Part shown: positions 23,603 through 32,578 of the stretch, piece after piece
How the letters are laid out: the number at the start of each line of letters is the position of its first letter
How positions within the stretch are numbered: position 1 is the stretch's first letter
Assembly: GCA_963555705.1 (NCBI GenBank)
Contig: OY743184.1
Span: 22,108,859-22,172,858, forward strand
Reading direction: 5' to 3'
Origin: Ligustrum vulgare
Lineage: Eukaryota; Streptophyta; Magnoliopsida; Lamiales; Oleaceae
DNA length: 64,000 bases
Notes under the pieces: generated by a model
The model's input: the letters and a program-made list of their open reading frames with translations, nothing else
Told to the model about the DNA's origin: nothing
Databases searched by the model: none
Program-made: the position numbers and the translations under genes

Positions 23603-23821
23603 AATGAGAAAAAGAGAGTTGAGGTCACGACCTCAGAAAAAGGAGAGGAAAAGAGAGTTGGAGCCACGACTCCAGAAAAAGGAGAGGCGAGAGAAAAAAA
23701 GAGTGTTGGGGTACATACCTCAGAAAAAGGAGAGGGAGCGAAGAGTGCCAGAAAAGAAAGAAAAATGAGTTTCTACGCAAAAAGGAGTGAAGTCAAGAAA
23801 GCATTTATGGAAAAATGACCA
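23603..23821 (+). repeat. Repetitive linker between gag-PR and RT
   Basis: Three purine-rich repeats of about 42-60 bases, each ending TCAGAAAAAGGAGAG or a close variant, connect gag-protease to RT. In the gag register the segment is open and encodes Lys/Glu-rich repeats, closed by TGA at 23816-23818. Two stops (23600 and 23816) therefore interrupt an otherwise single gag-pol frame. Whether they are inactivating or bypassed cannot be told. Confidence 0.8.
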
Positions 23822-26794
23822 ATGGTCCTTTTATTGTACAAGGATTCATTCCTTGCCTTTGATGAAACTAACAAATCCCTCCCTAGTTTGGCTATTTCTT
23901 TATTGCAGGAATTCGAGGATGTGTTTTCAGATGATATACCTAGTGGGTTGCCACCCATTCGAGGTATTGAACATCAAATTGATTTTATACCTGGAGCAGT
24001 CATTCCAAACCGTCCAGCTTATAGGAGCAATCCCGAGGAGACGAAGGAGCTTCAAAAGCAAGTTGAGGAATTAATGAGTAAGGGGTACATAAGGGAGAGC
24101 ATGAGCCCATGTGCCGTACCCGTGTTACTTGTGCCGAAGAAGGACGGAACGTGGAGGATGTGTGTTGATTATAGGGCCATCAACAACATAACGGTAAAGT
24201 ATCGTCATCCTATTCCTAGATTAGATGATATGTTGGATGAATTGCATGGCTCTAGCATATTTAGTAAAATTGACCTTAAGAGTGGTTATCATCAAATTCG
24301 AATGAAAGAAGGAGATGAGTGGAAAACTGCTTTTAAAACTAAGTATGGCTTGTATGAATGGTTAGTAATGCCTTTTGGACTTACTAATGCACCTAGCACC
24401 TTTATCCGTTTAATGAATCATGTTTTACGTGCATTTATAGGTAAATTCGTTGTAGTTTACTTCGATGATATCTTGATATATAGTAAAACTTTGAATGAGC
24501 ATGTGGAGCATGTTAGGTGTGTGCTTGTGGTTTTAAGACAAGAGCAACTTTTTGCTAACTTTAAAAAGTGTGATTTTTGCATGGAAAAAGTTGTATTTCT
24601 TGGTTATGTGGTTAGTGCTAGAGGGATAGAAGTAGATGAAGAGAAAATCAAAGCTATTAAAGAGTGGCCAACACCTAAAAGCATAACTGAGGTTAGGAGT
24701 TTTCATGGCTTGGCTAGTTTTTATAGGCGCTTTGTTAAAAATTTTAGCACGATTGCCACACCACTCACAGAAATTGTCAAAAAAAGTGTAGGATTTAAAT
24801 GGGGAGTAGAACAGGAGCATGCATTTGAAACAATCAAAAATATGTTGTGTAAAGCACCGGTTTTATCACTTCCTAACTTTGACAAGGCTTTTGAGATTGA
24901 ATGTGATGCCTCAGGGCTAGGCATTGGAGCTGTTTTAATGCAGGATCAAAGGCCAATCGCCTATTTTAGTGAAAAACTAAAAGGGGCTGCACTTAATTAT
25001 CCCACATACGACAAGGAGTTATACTCACTTGTGCGCGCTTTGGAAACATGGCAACATTACTTGTGGCCACGGGAGTTCGTGATACACACTGATCATGAAT
25101 CCTTGAAGCATTTGAGGGGACAAGCTAAAATGAGTAAGAGACATGCAAGGTGGGTAGAGTTCATCGAAACATTTTCCTATGTCATCCGGTACAAACAAGG
25201 TAAGGAAAATGTGGTGGCAGATGCATTGTCTCGAAGGTATGTTCTTTTAAGTTCTTTAAATTCTAAACTGCTTGGATTTGAATACATTAAGGACATGTAC
25301 GCTAATGACCTGGACTTTTCTAGTGTTTATGATTCATGTGGAAAAGGGGCTGTAGATAGGTTCTTTAAATATGATGATTATTTATTTCGAGAAAATAAAT
25401 TGTGTGTCCCTAGGTGTTCAATGAGAGAGTTACTTGTGAGAGAGGCCCATAGTGGAGGCTTAATGGGCCATTTTGGGGTTAAAAAGACCATTGAAATCCT
25501 AAGTGAACATTTCTATTGGCCTAAAATGAAAATTGATGTGGTTCGGGTTTGTAATAGATGCATTACTTGTAAAAATGCTAAATCTAGGATTAAACCCCAT
25601 GGATTATATATGCCTTTACCCATCCCTAGTGAACCTTGGGTCGATATCTCTATGGATTTTGTTTTAGGATTGCCTAGGACTAAGAAGGGTCGAGATTCGA
25701 TTTTTGTGGTAGTAGATCGCTTTAGTAAAATGGCACATTTCATACCATGCCACAAAACTGACGATGCTACAAACATAGCTGAAATTTTCTTTAGGGAAGT
25801 CGTGCGCTTACATGGGGTGCCTAAAAGTATTGTCTCGGATAGGGATGTTAAATTCCTTAGTCATTTTTGGAGAGTCTTGTGGAACAAATTAGGAACAAAA
25901 TTGCTTTTTTCTACAACTTGTCACCCACAGACCGATGGACAGACCGAGGTAGTAAATAGGACAATGATTCAATTATTGCGCACCATAATCAATAAAAATT
26001 TGAAAAATTGGGAAGAGTGTTTGCCATTTATTGAATTTGCATATAATAGGGCTATACATTCTACTACTTCGTGTTCACCATTTGAAATTGTTTATGGTTT
26101 TAATCCGCTAACACCATTGGATTTAATTCCTTTACCTGTGAATGAACGTAGTAGTTTAGATGGCAAGAAAAAGGCTAAGATGGTTAAAGCACTCCACGAC
26201 AAGGTGAGGTTGGCGATTGAAAATAAAAATGAACATTATGCTTCGCAGGCTAACAAAGGAAGAAAGGGCATCATTTTTGAACCCGGTGATTGGGTTTGGT
26301 TACATTTGAGAAAGGAGCGGTTTCCAGAACAGCGCAAGTCAAAGTTACAACCGCGAGGAGATGGTCCATTCCAAGTGATCGAAAGGATCAACAATAATGC
26401 CTATAAACTCGATCTTCCTGGTGAGTATAATGTTTCGGCATCATTTAATGTTTCTGATCTATCTCCGTTTGATGCAGGTACAGATTCGAGGTCGAATCCT
26501 TTCGAAGAGGGAGGAGATGATGTGATCCAGACCACGGATACAAGCCCGCACAAAGATTCGTTGAAGATCAAAGGAGGACCGATGACTCGATTGCAGACAA
26601 AGAGGGCCAAGGAAGCAATGGACGAGTTAGTTCAAGAAACAATGGCCAAAACAATGTTCGTGTCATCAAAAGAAGCAAGTTCCATGTTGGGGCCGAGCCA
26701 AAACGACGAATGGATCAACCTCATTCAAGCCGTCGAAGAAGTTTGCCAAATTTCAAGAATTACGGCCGTAACATATGGGAGCTCACGACCGTAA
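23822..26794 (+). CDS. RT-RNase H-integrase polyprotein, CRM-like element
   Basis: 990 codons uninterrupted. Reverse transcriptase spans about residues 90-260, with the catalytic YFDD at about 212-215 ([11 protein letters not shown]). RNase H follows from about 355 ([30 protein letters not shown]). Integrase has the H-H-C-C zinc domain at about 540-580 ([16 protein letters not shown]) and the D-D-E core: D in SMDFVLGLP (about 608), D in SDRDVKF (about 671), E in [11 protein letters not shown] (about 709). [13 protein letters not shown]-terminal region (about 825-875) precedes the tail. The last 91 residues are encoded inside the 3' LTR and may carry the CR-type targeting motif known in CRM elements. 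The first ATG is nominal, because the register continues upstream. Confidence 0.95.
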   Translation: MVLLLYKDSFLAFDETNKSLPSLAISLLQEFEDVFSDDIPSGLPPIRGIEHQIDFIPGAVIPNRPAYRSNPEETKELQKQVEELMSKGYIRESMSPCAVPVLLVPKKDGTWRMCVDYRAINNITVKYRHPIPRLDDMLDELHGSSIFSKIDLKSGYHQIRMKEGDEWKTAFKTKYGLYEWLVMPFGLTNAPSTFIRLMNHVLRAFIGKFVVVYFDDILIYSKTLNEHVEHVRCVLVVLRQEQLFANFKKCDFCMEKVVFLGYVVSARGIEVDEEKIKAIKEWPTPKSITEVRSFHGLASFYRRFVKNFSTIATPLTEIVKKSVGFKWGVEQEHAFETIKNMLCKAPVLSLPNFDKAFEIECDASGLGIGAVLMQDQRPIAYFSEKLKGAALNYPTYDKELYSLVRALETWQHYLWPREFVIHTDHESLKHLRGQAKMSKRHARWVEFIETFSYVIRYKQGKENVVADALSRRYVLLSSLNSKLLGFEYIKDMYANDLDFSSVYDSCGKGAVDRFFKYDDYLFRENKLCVPRCSMRELLVREAHSGGLMGHFGVKKTIEILSEHFYWPKMKIDVVRVCNRCITCKNAKSRIKPHGLYMPLPIPSEPWVDISMDFVLGLPRTKKGRDSIFVVVDRFSKMAHFIPCHKTDDATNIAEIFFREVVRLHGVPKSIVSDRDVKFLSHFWRVLWNKLGTKLLFSTTCHPQTDGQTEVVNRTMIQLLRTIINKNLKNWEECLPFIEFAYNRAIHSTTSCSPFEIVYGFNPLTPLDLIPLPVNERSSLDGKKKAKMVKALHDKVRLAIENKNEHYASQANKGRKGIIFEPGDWVWLHLRKERFPEQRKSKLQPRGDGPFQVIERINNNAYKLDLPGEYNVSASFNVSDLSPFDAGTDSRSNPFEEGGDDVIQTTDTSPHKDSLKIKGGPMTRLQTKRAKEAMDELVQETMAKTMFVSSKEASSMLGPSQNDEWINLIQAVEEVCQISRITAVTYGSSRP
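26504..26517 (+). other. Polypurine tract before the 3' LTR
   Basis: GAAGAGGGAGGAGA directly precedes the 3' LTR and would prime plus-strand DNA synthesis. It is also read as part of pol (EEGGD), since the pol frame runs through it into the LTR. Confidence 0.8.
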
Positions 26795-27438
26795 CCAACT
26801 TTCTGTTTAAAATTGATTTTGCGAGACATAAGCAATCACGGCCGTAAAGAATTGAGTATCACGGCCGTAAAGAGTATCACGGCCGTAAAGGTTGATTATC
26901 ACGGCCGTAAGGGAGTTACTGCTTAAAATTGGAATTCGTATGTTTTGGGACTTACGGTCGTAAGTCCAATTGTCATGGCCGTAAGAGTGATTCAGAAACA
27001 GGGTTACGGCCGTAAGAAAATCAGTCACGGCCGTAAAACCGATTACGCGTAAATTTATGTTTATTTTATTTCCATAATTTTAGGTAGTTGTTTCCTTATT
27101 TAATTAGAACTCTTTAACCTAGTTTTGACCCTATATATAGGGATGTAATTATCATTATTCAAAAGACAACTTTGATATTATTATTGTGAGGCAAATTGCT
27201 TTCAAACTTCGTTCTTCATTGAACACAATCCGAACTTGCGAGTTATTCATGTTTGTTCAAACCCCGGTGAGAATTAATATTCCTTGTGATCAAGAGGTCA
27301 ATATATCCTAGTGATTGTATTGGTTGCTTGATTCAATTAATTTTAATTGGATCCATAAATCGTGATTTATTGGCGTTCTTGGGTCGATTCCAATAATTTG
27401 TGGGTTGCGTAGCTACAATTGCTACGTGGTTTGCATCC
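26518..27438 (+). repeat. 3' LTR of the CRM-like element
   Basis: 921 bp, 18 bp longer than the 5' LTR because of one extra ACGGCCGTAA repeat unit near 26867-26884. The motif array covers 26762-27036 with ten copies, three of them single-base variants, each of which is a C-to-T or G-to-A change. The terminal base is C where the 5' LTR has A. Confidence 0.93.
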
Positions 27439-27443
27439 CTTTC

Positions 27444-28205
27444 TCTCTAAAATATTAATAAAAAAAAGAACCTCGGTGGCTCGCAAGGGATTCAACACTA
27501 GACATTATTAAATTTAATATTTCAAAGAAATTGTCAATGTCCACAAACCGTGGAGGAGTCTCAAGTATCGTATATTTAGGCCGGATATCCACTAGAAAAT
27601 TTTTGCACCATTCCATGCTTCAATACTGATTTAGAACAATTCCAGCTTACTGCATGTTTTGGTTTGCAAGTGAAATATGAATCTAGACTGACAATCAAAA
27701 CATGCTAATAGTGGAGGGTATCATGTCACCTGGGAATCCCATGAGAACTTGGAATTTATTATGCTCTATTTTCACCAACCCAGGTGATATCTTATGAAGG
27801 CTGTGGATCCTCACCTAGCAATCCCATGAGAAATGATGCTGATAATATTTTCAATGTTTGTTTGGCTATGTTTAGGAAATATTCTCGATGTTTGTGATGT
27901 AAATGATGCTGATAATATTGATATAATGCTTGATGCTATTATGATGAAGAACAATTTGAAAACTGCCTATTGATGAGAAAACACTTACAAGCTTGGAGGG
28001 GGACGTATGAGCCTAACCTCCAAACGAATTACAATGCATTTCTATTCATCTAAATGAATGAAAGTGGAGTGCTACTCCAACCACAGTGAAAACAATTTAA
28101 TCAAAGCAAAATGGGGTTCACATTACAGCATCAAAAGATTCAAAACACAGAACACATTAATCAGTTTGCTGCTCAATAAAGCATCTTGATGTTCCTGGAG
28201 CATAT
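27444..28205. other. Intergenic DNA, no gene seen
   Basis: AT-rich sequence with no recognisable gene. A short duplicated phrase AAATGATGCTGATAATATT occurs near 27831 and 27901. Confidence 0.45.
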
Positions 28206-28385
28206 CTAAAGAAAGAAACCATCCACATAGTTTCCAGCAGCAGTGGATGCATCTTCACCCACCTGGAAAATTCCATTCCACCTTACTAGAATTTCCGTCA
28301 TTTCATCATCTTTAAAGCTTGGACTTCCTGGCCATATGCATTTGTACAAAAATAACACAGTAATATGAAGCTCCTCAGATGTCAT
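28206..28385 (-). CDS. Unrecognised 59-codon ORF
   Basis: A - strand frame runs from ATG (28383-28385) to TAG (28206-28208). It contains CIWPGSPSFKDDEMTEILV and a Gly/Ala-containing tail, a composition that looks protein-like rather than random. I do not recognise the family. It lies just downstream, in the same orientation, of the uL23 pseudogene, so it may be part of a decayed or chimeric transcript. Confidence 0.25.
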   Translation of the reverse strand: MTSEELHITVLFLYKCIWPGSPSFKDDEMTEILVRWNGIFQVGEDASTAAGNYVDGFFL

Positions 28386-28526
28386 GTTGGCCTTTCCAGC
28401 TTCATTCTAGTGAATGATACTTGGATGCTCTTCCCCTTCTCTTATTCTTGCTTCTCAGATACATATGGAACTTGTTTGACAGATCGTTCAAGAGCTCACT
28501 GTGTCCTTGTCTTGCATACATCAACT

Positions 28527-28747
28527 CCCTCAATCTTCTTCATTGCAGATTCAGTGGTTCGAGGATATTTGAGACTTTGGTAGTGGTCCAATTAGCTCCT
28601 TGGAGGAGCACTGATGCATGGGTGCTTGGGAAATGTCTTAGGCTTGTAGAATGTAAATTCTGTGATGATATTCTTTGATTTTTTCTTGATTGCTGAAGAA
28701 CCTGCTTTCACAGCCTTTGCAGTTTTCTAGGCCTGAGCCTTGGGATA
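28527..28747 (-). pseudogene. Ribosomal protein uL23 (L23A) fragment
   Basis: On the - strand the sequence reads like the middle of eukaryotic uL23/L23A: KTAKAVKAG, FYKPKTFPKHPCISAPP, then LDHYQSLKYPRTTESAMKK, which aligns clearly with the conserved ISAPPRN..LDHYQILKYPLTTESAMKK block known from plants. At least two in-frame stops interrupt it, one before KTAKAV and one after ISAPPRS. Similarity ends abruptly after MKKIE. It has no introns in the matching part, so a processed pseudogene or a fragment captured by a transposon are both possible. It cannot encode a ribosomal protein. Confidence 0.82.
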
Positions 28748-28870
28748 AGACTTTTTCGTAATATGTTTACCAAAAAAGAAACGTGGTAAACCGTATTTTG
28801 TGTTCATTTCCTTAGGTTCCCACAAACATGGGTAATTTCTAACTGTAACTTATCGCTAGAGTGGTTAGTT

Positions 28871-29419
28871 CTAGGAATGCACCCCCTGGAATGATTTGAT
28901 TTGGGATTGAATTACTGATCCTGCATCACAGGCATGTTTAACATTAGCTTGTGGTTTTATTGGTACATGTAAAAAGTATAGGCTACATGGACAGGAGATT
29001 TTGGGAGCCTGAACTTTTCTTTCCAGCAAGCATCTACTGACCGGAGGTTTCGATTTCATCCTCGCATCTTCTTGTCTGCTAATTATCATTGGTGCATAAA
29101 TTTGGGAGATGAGTGTTGAGTGTTGAGGTCTGAGTTCACTGAATTTCAGCCGGTTGATATCAATGTCCATGCCTGACAGCAGAACTATACAAGCACCACT
29201 TGGAACATGTTCCATTAAGTGTTTTCTAAGACTTAGAAACTTGGGAATTTGACTATTAACCAATAACAAAGTTTGGACAGTAATGAATACCAGAACAGAG
29301 AGACACCAAGCGAGCAAAGTGGGATAGAACGCAAACCAAATACAAAACAAAACAAAATGAAAGATTAGTATGGACCCAGGTTCTAGGACATTACATAATG
29401 CAATACTAGATAATGTCAC
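28871..29419 (-). CDS. Hypothetical 182-codon ORF, doubtful
   Basis: The longest unexplained open frame in this region. Residues about 15-55 are strongly hydrophobic and could form one or two membrane segments; the rest is polar with scattered cysteines. There is no recognised motif, and no supporting promoter or splice evidence. It lies beside the uL23 fragment in the same orientation. In AT-rich plant DNA a frame of this length can arise by chance, so it is listed only as a possibility. Confidence 0.2.
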   Translation of the reverse strand: MTLSSIALCNVLEPGSILIFHFVLFCIWFAFYPTLLAWCLSVLVFITVQTLLLVNSQIPKFLSLRKHLMEHVPSGACIVLLSGMDIDINRLKFSELRPQHSTLISQIYAPMIISRQEDARMKSKPPVSRCLLERKVQAPKISCPCSLYFLHVPIKPQANVKHACDAGSVIQSQIKSFQGVHS

Positions 29420-29555
29420 TGTTATGCATCAATTATGGTAAAAAGGGTCTCAAAAATTTCTGATGTTACCAGTCTACTCCATAATTTTTCAAAATATCAG
29501 TTTCTTTTTTTTTATGGATGATAGTCAATGGGGATTATGAAAAAAGAAAACCCAC

Positions 29556-30689
29556 TGATCGGAATATTTTCTCGGGCTTGTCAATATGGGCCTATGAAAG
29601 GAATACACCGAGTCAGTCCATCTCGACAACATGGTCGGCCCATAGCCCGACCAAATCTGTTCCCGACCTCATTAACTTATCATGTATAAGTTTTCTCAGA
29701 CCGGGGTGCATGCCTGATCTGATGACCATCAAGGGCCGGCTATACCCGACCTATCAAGCTCTTCAGATGAGGCGAGATACATGGTCGGCCTAGCCCGACC
29801 ACTTCACTCTAGATAGCCCGGTACAAGCGGGATTCCAGGTATTCATCATTAATGGGTCTTACCAATGGGCCCCTCAAAGGAACAGATGAGTCCTAACCCA
29901 CAAGGGAGCCTCCTGAAAAGGGGGAAAATCACTCATTGTAATAATGGAATTCTTCATAAAAGGTAAGTTTATGTCAAAATGACTCATTCCTTAACTAAAA
30001 CAAGTTATGGACTTTTCAGCCCTATAAATACAGTTCGTTTGATGACAAATCATTCATTCATTATTTTCTACGTTTTCCAGTTAAATATTCTCTCTCTACA
30101 TTTTTTCAGAAAACTAATTCTCACACCGGAGGGACGATGGGGAGAATCCTCCTCGCCTTTTTTGCAGGTCAACCAAGGCGAATTCATTGGTCTTTTCCAA
30201 CAATCAAGTATCATTAGATCTTGTCACGTCAAGGTTAGGATTTTTTACAACATCAATTGGCGCCGTCTGTGGAAAGAGATACAATCAGCCATGGTTAATA
30301 GACGACAAGCCCGTTCCTCCGCATCCACTTATCAATCCCTTCCAGCCAATACTTCGGCTGATGATGAAATTCCTCCACCCCTTGAAGATGTTGGGAAAAA
30401 ATAGGACCCAGAAATCACACCAGACAACGAACCTGCTAGCCGAGAAGATTTCAATAAATTTCAGCAGCAGCTCCGCGAACTCCGTCAGACTCTTCAACGA
30501 CAGAACAATCATCAAGCTCAACCCGACCCGAACACTCCAGGCACGGTTCCCAGGGAAGAAACACTGCTAAATCAAAATTTGAAGAAAATCAGGGTTCGAC
30601 AAGTGTTTTGGAATCCTATTAGCATAACATCAAAAACTTCAACCATGATGAAGGCGACACATAAATGGCATGATCTGAGAAAACCTTAA
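29556..30689 (+). mobile_element. Truncated Ty3-gypsy element (Tat/Athila-like)
   Basis: A 700-bp LTR (29556-30255, TGAT...ATCA termini) is followed by ATTGGCGCCGTCTGTGG, the leader sequence typical of plant Tat/Athila-type gypsy elements. It has a TATA box (TATAAATA, 30023-30030). A gag start follows and the element then stops; no pol or 3' LTR is seen. The same LTR family is present as a solo copy at 53136-54068, which helped fix both termini. Confidence 0.8.
30291..30689 (+). pseudogene. Gag N-terminal remnant, Tat/Athila-like
   Basis: An ATG at 30291, just after the PBS region, opens a frame of 37 codons (MVNRRQARSS...) closed by TAG at 30402-30404. The same frame then continues open for about 94 more codons with a Gln/Arg-rich stretch (QQQLRELRQTLQRQ) resembling the coiled coil of plant gypsy gag N-termini. 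A single nonsense codon thus breaks it, and the rest of the gene is missing. Confidence 0.7.
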
Positions 30690-31419
30690 CGAGAGAGAAT
30701 TGTGTGATGGGTGAAACTCAATGGAAATGATTTTACCCAAATTAGTTATCAGCTACAACTTCTAACTTTGGATTTAGTGAGCTTCAAAATGGAGCTCAAT
30801 TTTAAAAGTAAACAAAGAAAATAGATTATGTATTTAAGAAACTGGAGGAGGAGGAAGAAGACCAGGAAAGGAATTTCATCGTACCTATGAGCCAAGTAAC
30901 TCTGATCCGACCTAACTTCGCATGACTTGCGCCACTACTCGGTGAATCTGCTATAATAAGCTTTGCATTTGGAAGTGGACAAGGACCTGCATAGACGGGG
31001 CTCCACGCGAGAAGGAGACGACAATGGCGGTAGCAGATGATCCAAGCCGGAGAGTCATTCACGAAGGCAAGAAACGCAGATGTAAGTTCATTAAAGTGGC
31101 AGTAACACGGGGAGAGGCGAACTAGAAGAAGAGATAAAGAAGGGACACTTACGCACATTTGTTGTGCTAAGATTATGTATTTGTTTGAAATTTAATATAT
31201 ATATATATATATAGAGGTGACATTTATTCAATTTTTTTTTTTTTTTTTTAATTACTGTGGGTGCCATATATCAAATTAGTTATTTGCAGGTGTCAAATAT
31301 CTAATTGTGTGCATTTAAGGTGAGTTTTGACCTAAATAAAATTTTAAGGGAAGAATATACAACTAAGATTTTTAAAGTACACATTTTCAAAATTAAGAAA
31401 CTCAAGTTTTTATTTCAAA
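30690..31419. other. Intergenic DNA, no clear gene
   Basis: A 110-codon - strand frame (30826-31158) ends in a run of serines and has no recognised motif. From 31190 onward the sequence is AT-rich with a TA run and a T run. Nothing else is supported. Confidence 0.4.
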
Positions 31420-32200
31420 AATCAGGTCATAAATAATTATATATTTTATTATTTATGGTCACAAACCTCAATTTTTTAGGTCAAAACTTATTATGATCAC
31501 AAGTCATAAATCGGGTTATAAATTTATGGTCACGGTCGTAATTTATTTCTCCGTCACAAATTTCTAATTTCATATGTCATGATTTTTTTCGGTCCCAAAT
31601 CTCGAGTCAATTGATCACAACTTAAGAAATTATGAGTCACAATTTTTTTATTGGTCACAAATCACAAATTTTATTGGTTACAATTTTTTCTCGAATACAA
31701 ATCAAGAATTATTTTAGGTCACAATTTTCACAAATCACTAATTTTCTTGGTCACATATCATAAAAATTAAATGCCACAATTTATAAAATTATTTGGTTTA
31801 ATCATTTTTTGGTCACAAATTATCGATTTAGTTGGTCACAATTTATTTATCGGTCGCAAAGCACAAATTTTATAAGTCACAAATTAAGACCACAACAATT
31901 AATTGGACATAATTTATTTTTAGGTCAAAATTATCAAAATTTTTAGGTCACATAATATTTATTAGTCACAAATTATATATTATTGGTCACAAATCGTAAA
32001 TATTAAAGGCCATGACTTATTTCTCGATCACAAATATGACTCAACTAATTTTTTGATCAAAAATATTTGGTCACAACTTATTTTTCAGTCACAAGTTATA
32101 AATTTATATGTCAAAATTTATTTTTTGATCACAAATTACAAATTTATAGACCACAATATTTTCAATAACAAATTATCAAATTAATCAGTCATAAATGACC
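31420..32200. repeat. Degenerate GGTCACAAAT-type tandem repeat
   Basis: About 30 diverged copies of a short core [G/A]GTCACAA[A/T] alternate with AT-rich spacers of roughly 10-35 bases over nearly 800 bp. Spacing is irregular and no copy matches another over long lengths, suggesting an old, decayed minisatellite. No open frame crosses it. Confidence 0.75.
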
Positions 32201-32578
32201 AATTATAGTCCAAGCACCACTTCGTCCACCATAACCCACCACAAACCTGTACCAACCACCACTTTGCCTCACCACCACAAACCTCCACAAATAACTAGCA
32301 GTCGCGCTGTACCACTGACCACCACTTTTCCTCACCGCCGCAAACACGAACAAATTACCAGTCACTGCCTTAGATCCACCGCCACCTACACGGCTACACC
32401 GTTATCACTTTCAACACAACACCACCGACTGCATCTAAATCCCACAGCCATGAACACCTGCACATTACACCATCATTGCCACTTCTCGCCTGCACACTGC
32501 ACCACAAACTCTACCACAACACAACCATCATCCCTACCAACAAAATTCAAACCATCACCACCAAGAATAGGAGATTGA
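32201..32578. other. CCA/CAC-rich low-complexity segment
   Basis: A stretch rich in CCAC and CACC triplets gives a Thr/His/Pro-rich 127-codon frame on the + strand (32195-32578). The composition is simple and no domain is seen, so it is treated as low-complexity DNA, not a gene. It follows directly on the GGTCAC-type repeat. Confidence 0.55.

Larger units (their letters stand above)
20443..27438 (+). mobile_element. CRM-like Ty3-gypsy retrotransposon, near intact
   Basis: A 6,996-bp element bounded by direct LTRs (20443-21345 and 26518-27438) with matching TGATG...CATC[A/C] termini and a perfect TSD CTTTC (20438-20442 and 27439-27443). The PBS TGGTATCAGAGC starts at 21348, and a purine tract GAAGAGGGAGGAGA precedes the 3' LTR. 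Gag-protease (21968-23602) and reverse transcriptase-RNase H-integrase (23822-26794) are long open frames in one register, separated by two stops. The protein sequences and the overlap of the pol 3' end with the LTR match the CRM (centromeric) chromovirus lineage as I know it. The LTRs differ by about a dozen substitutions and one 18-bp repeat unit, pointing to a recent insertion. Confidence 0.94.

Noticed and set aside
30826..31158. 110-codon minus-strand frame ending in a Ser run
   Set aside because: No recognised motif, no supporting context, and a low-complexity tail.
32195..32578. 127-codon Thr/His/Pro-rich frame
   Set aside because: Simple-sequence composition from CCAC repeats; no domain and no initiation context.
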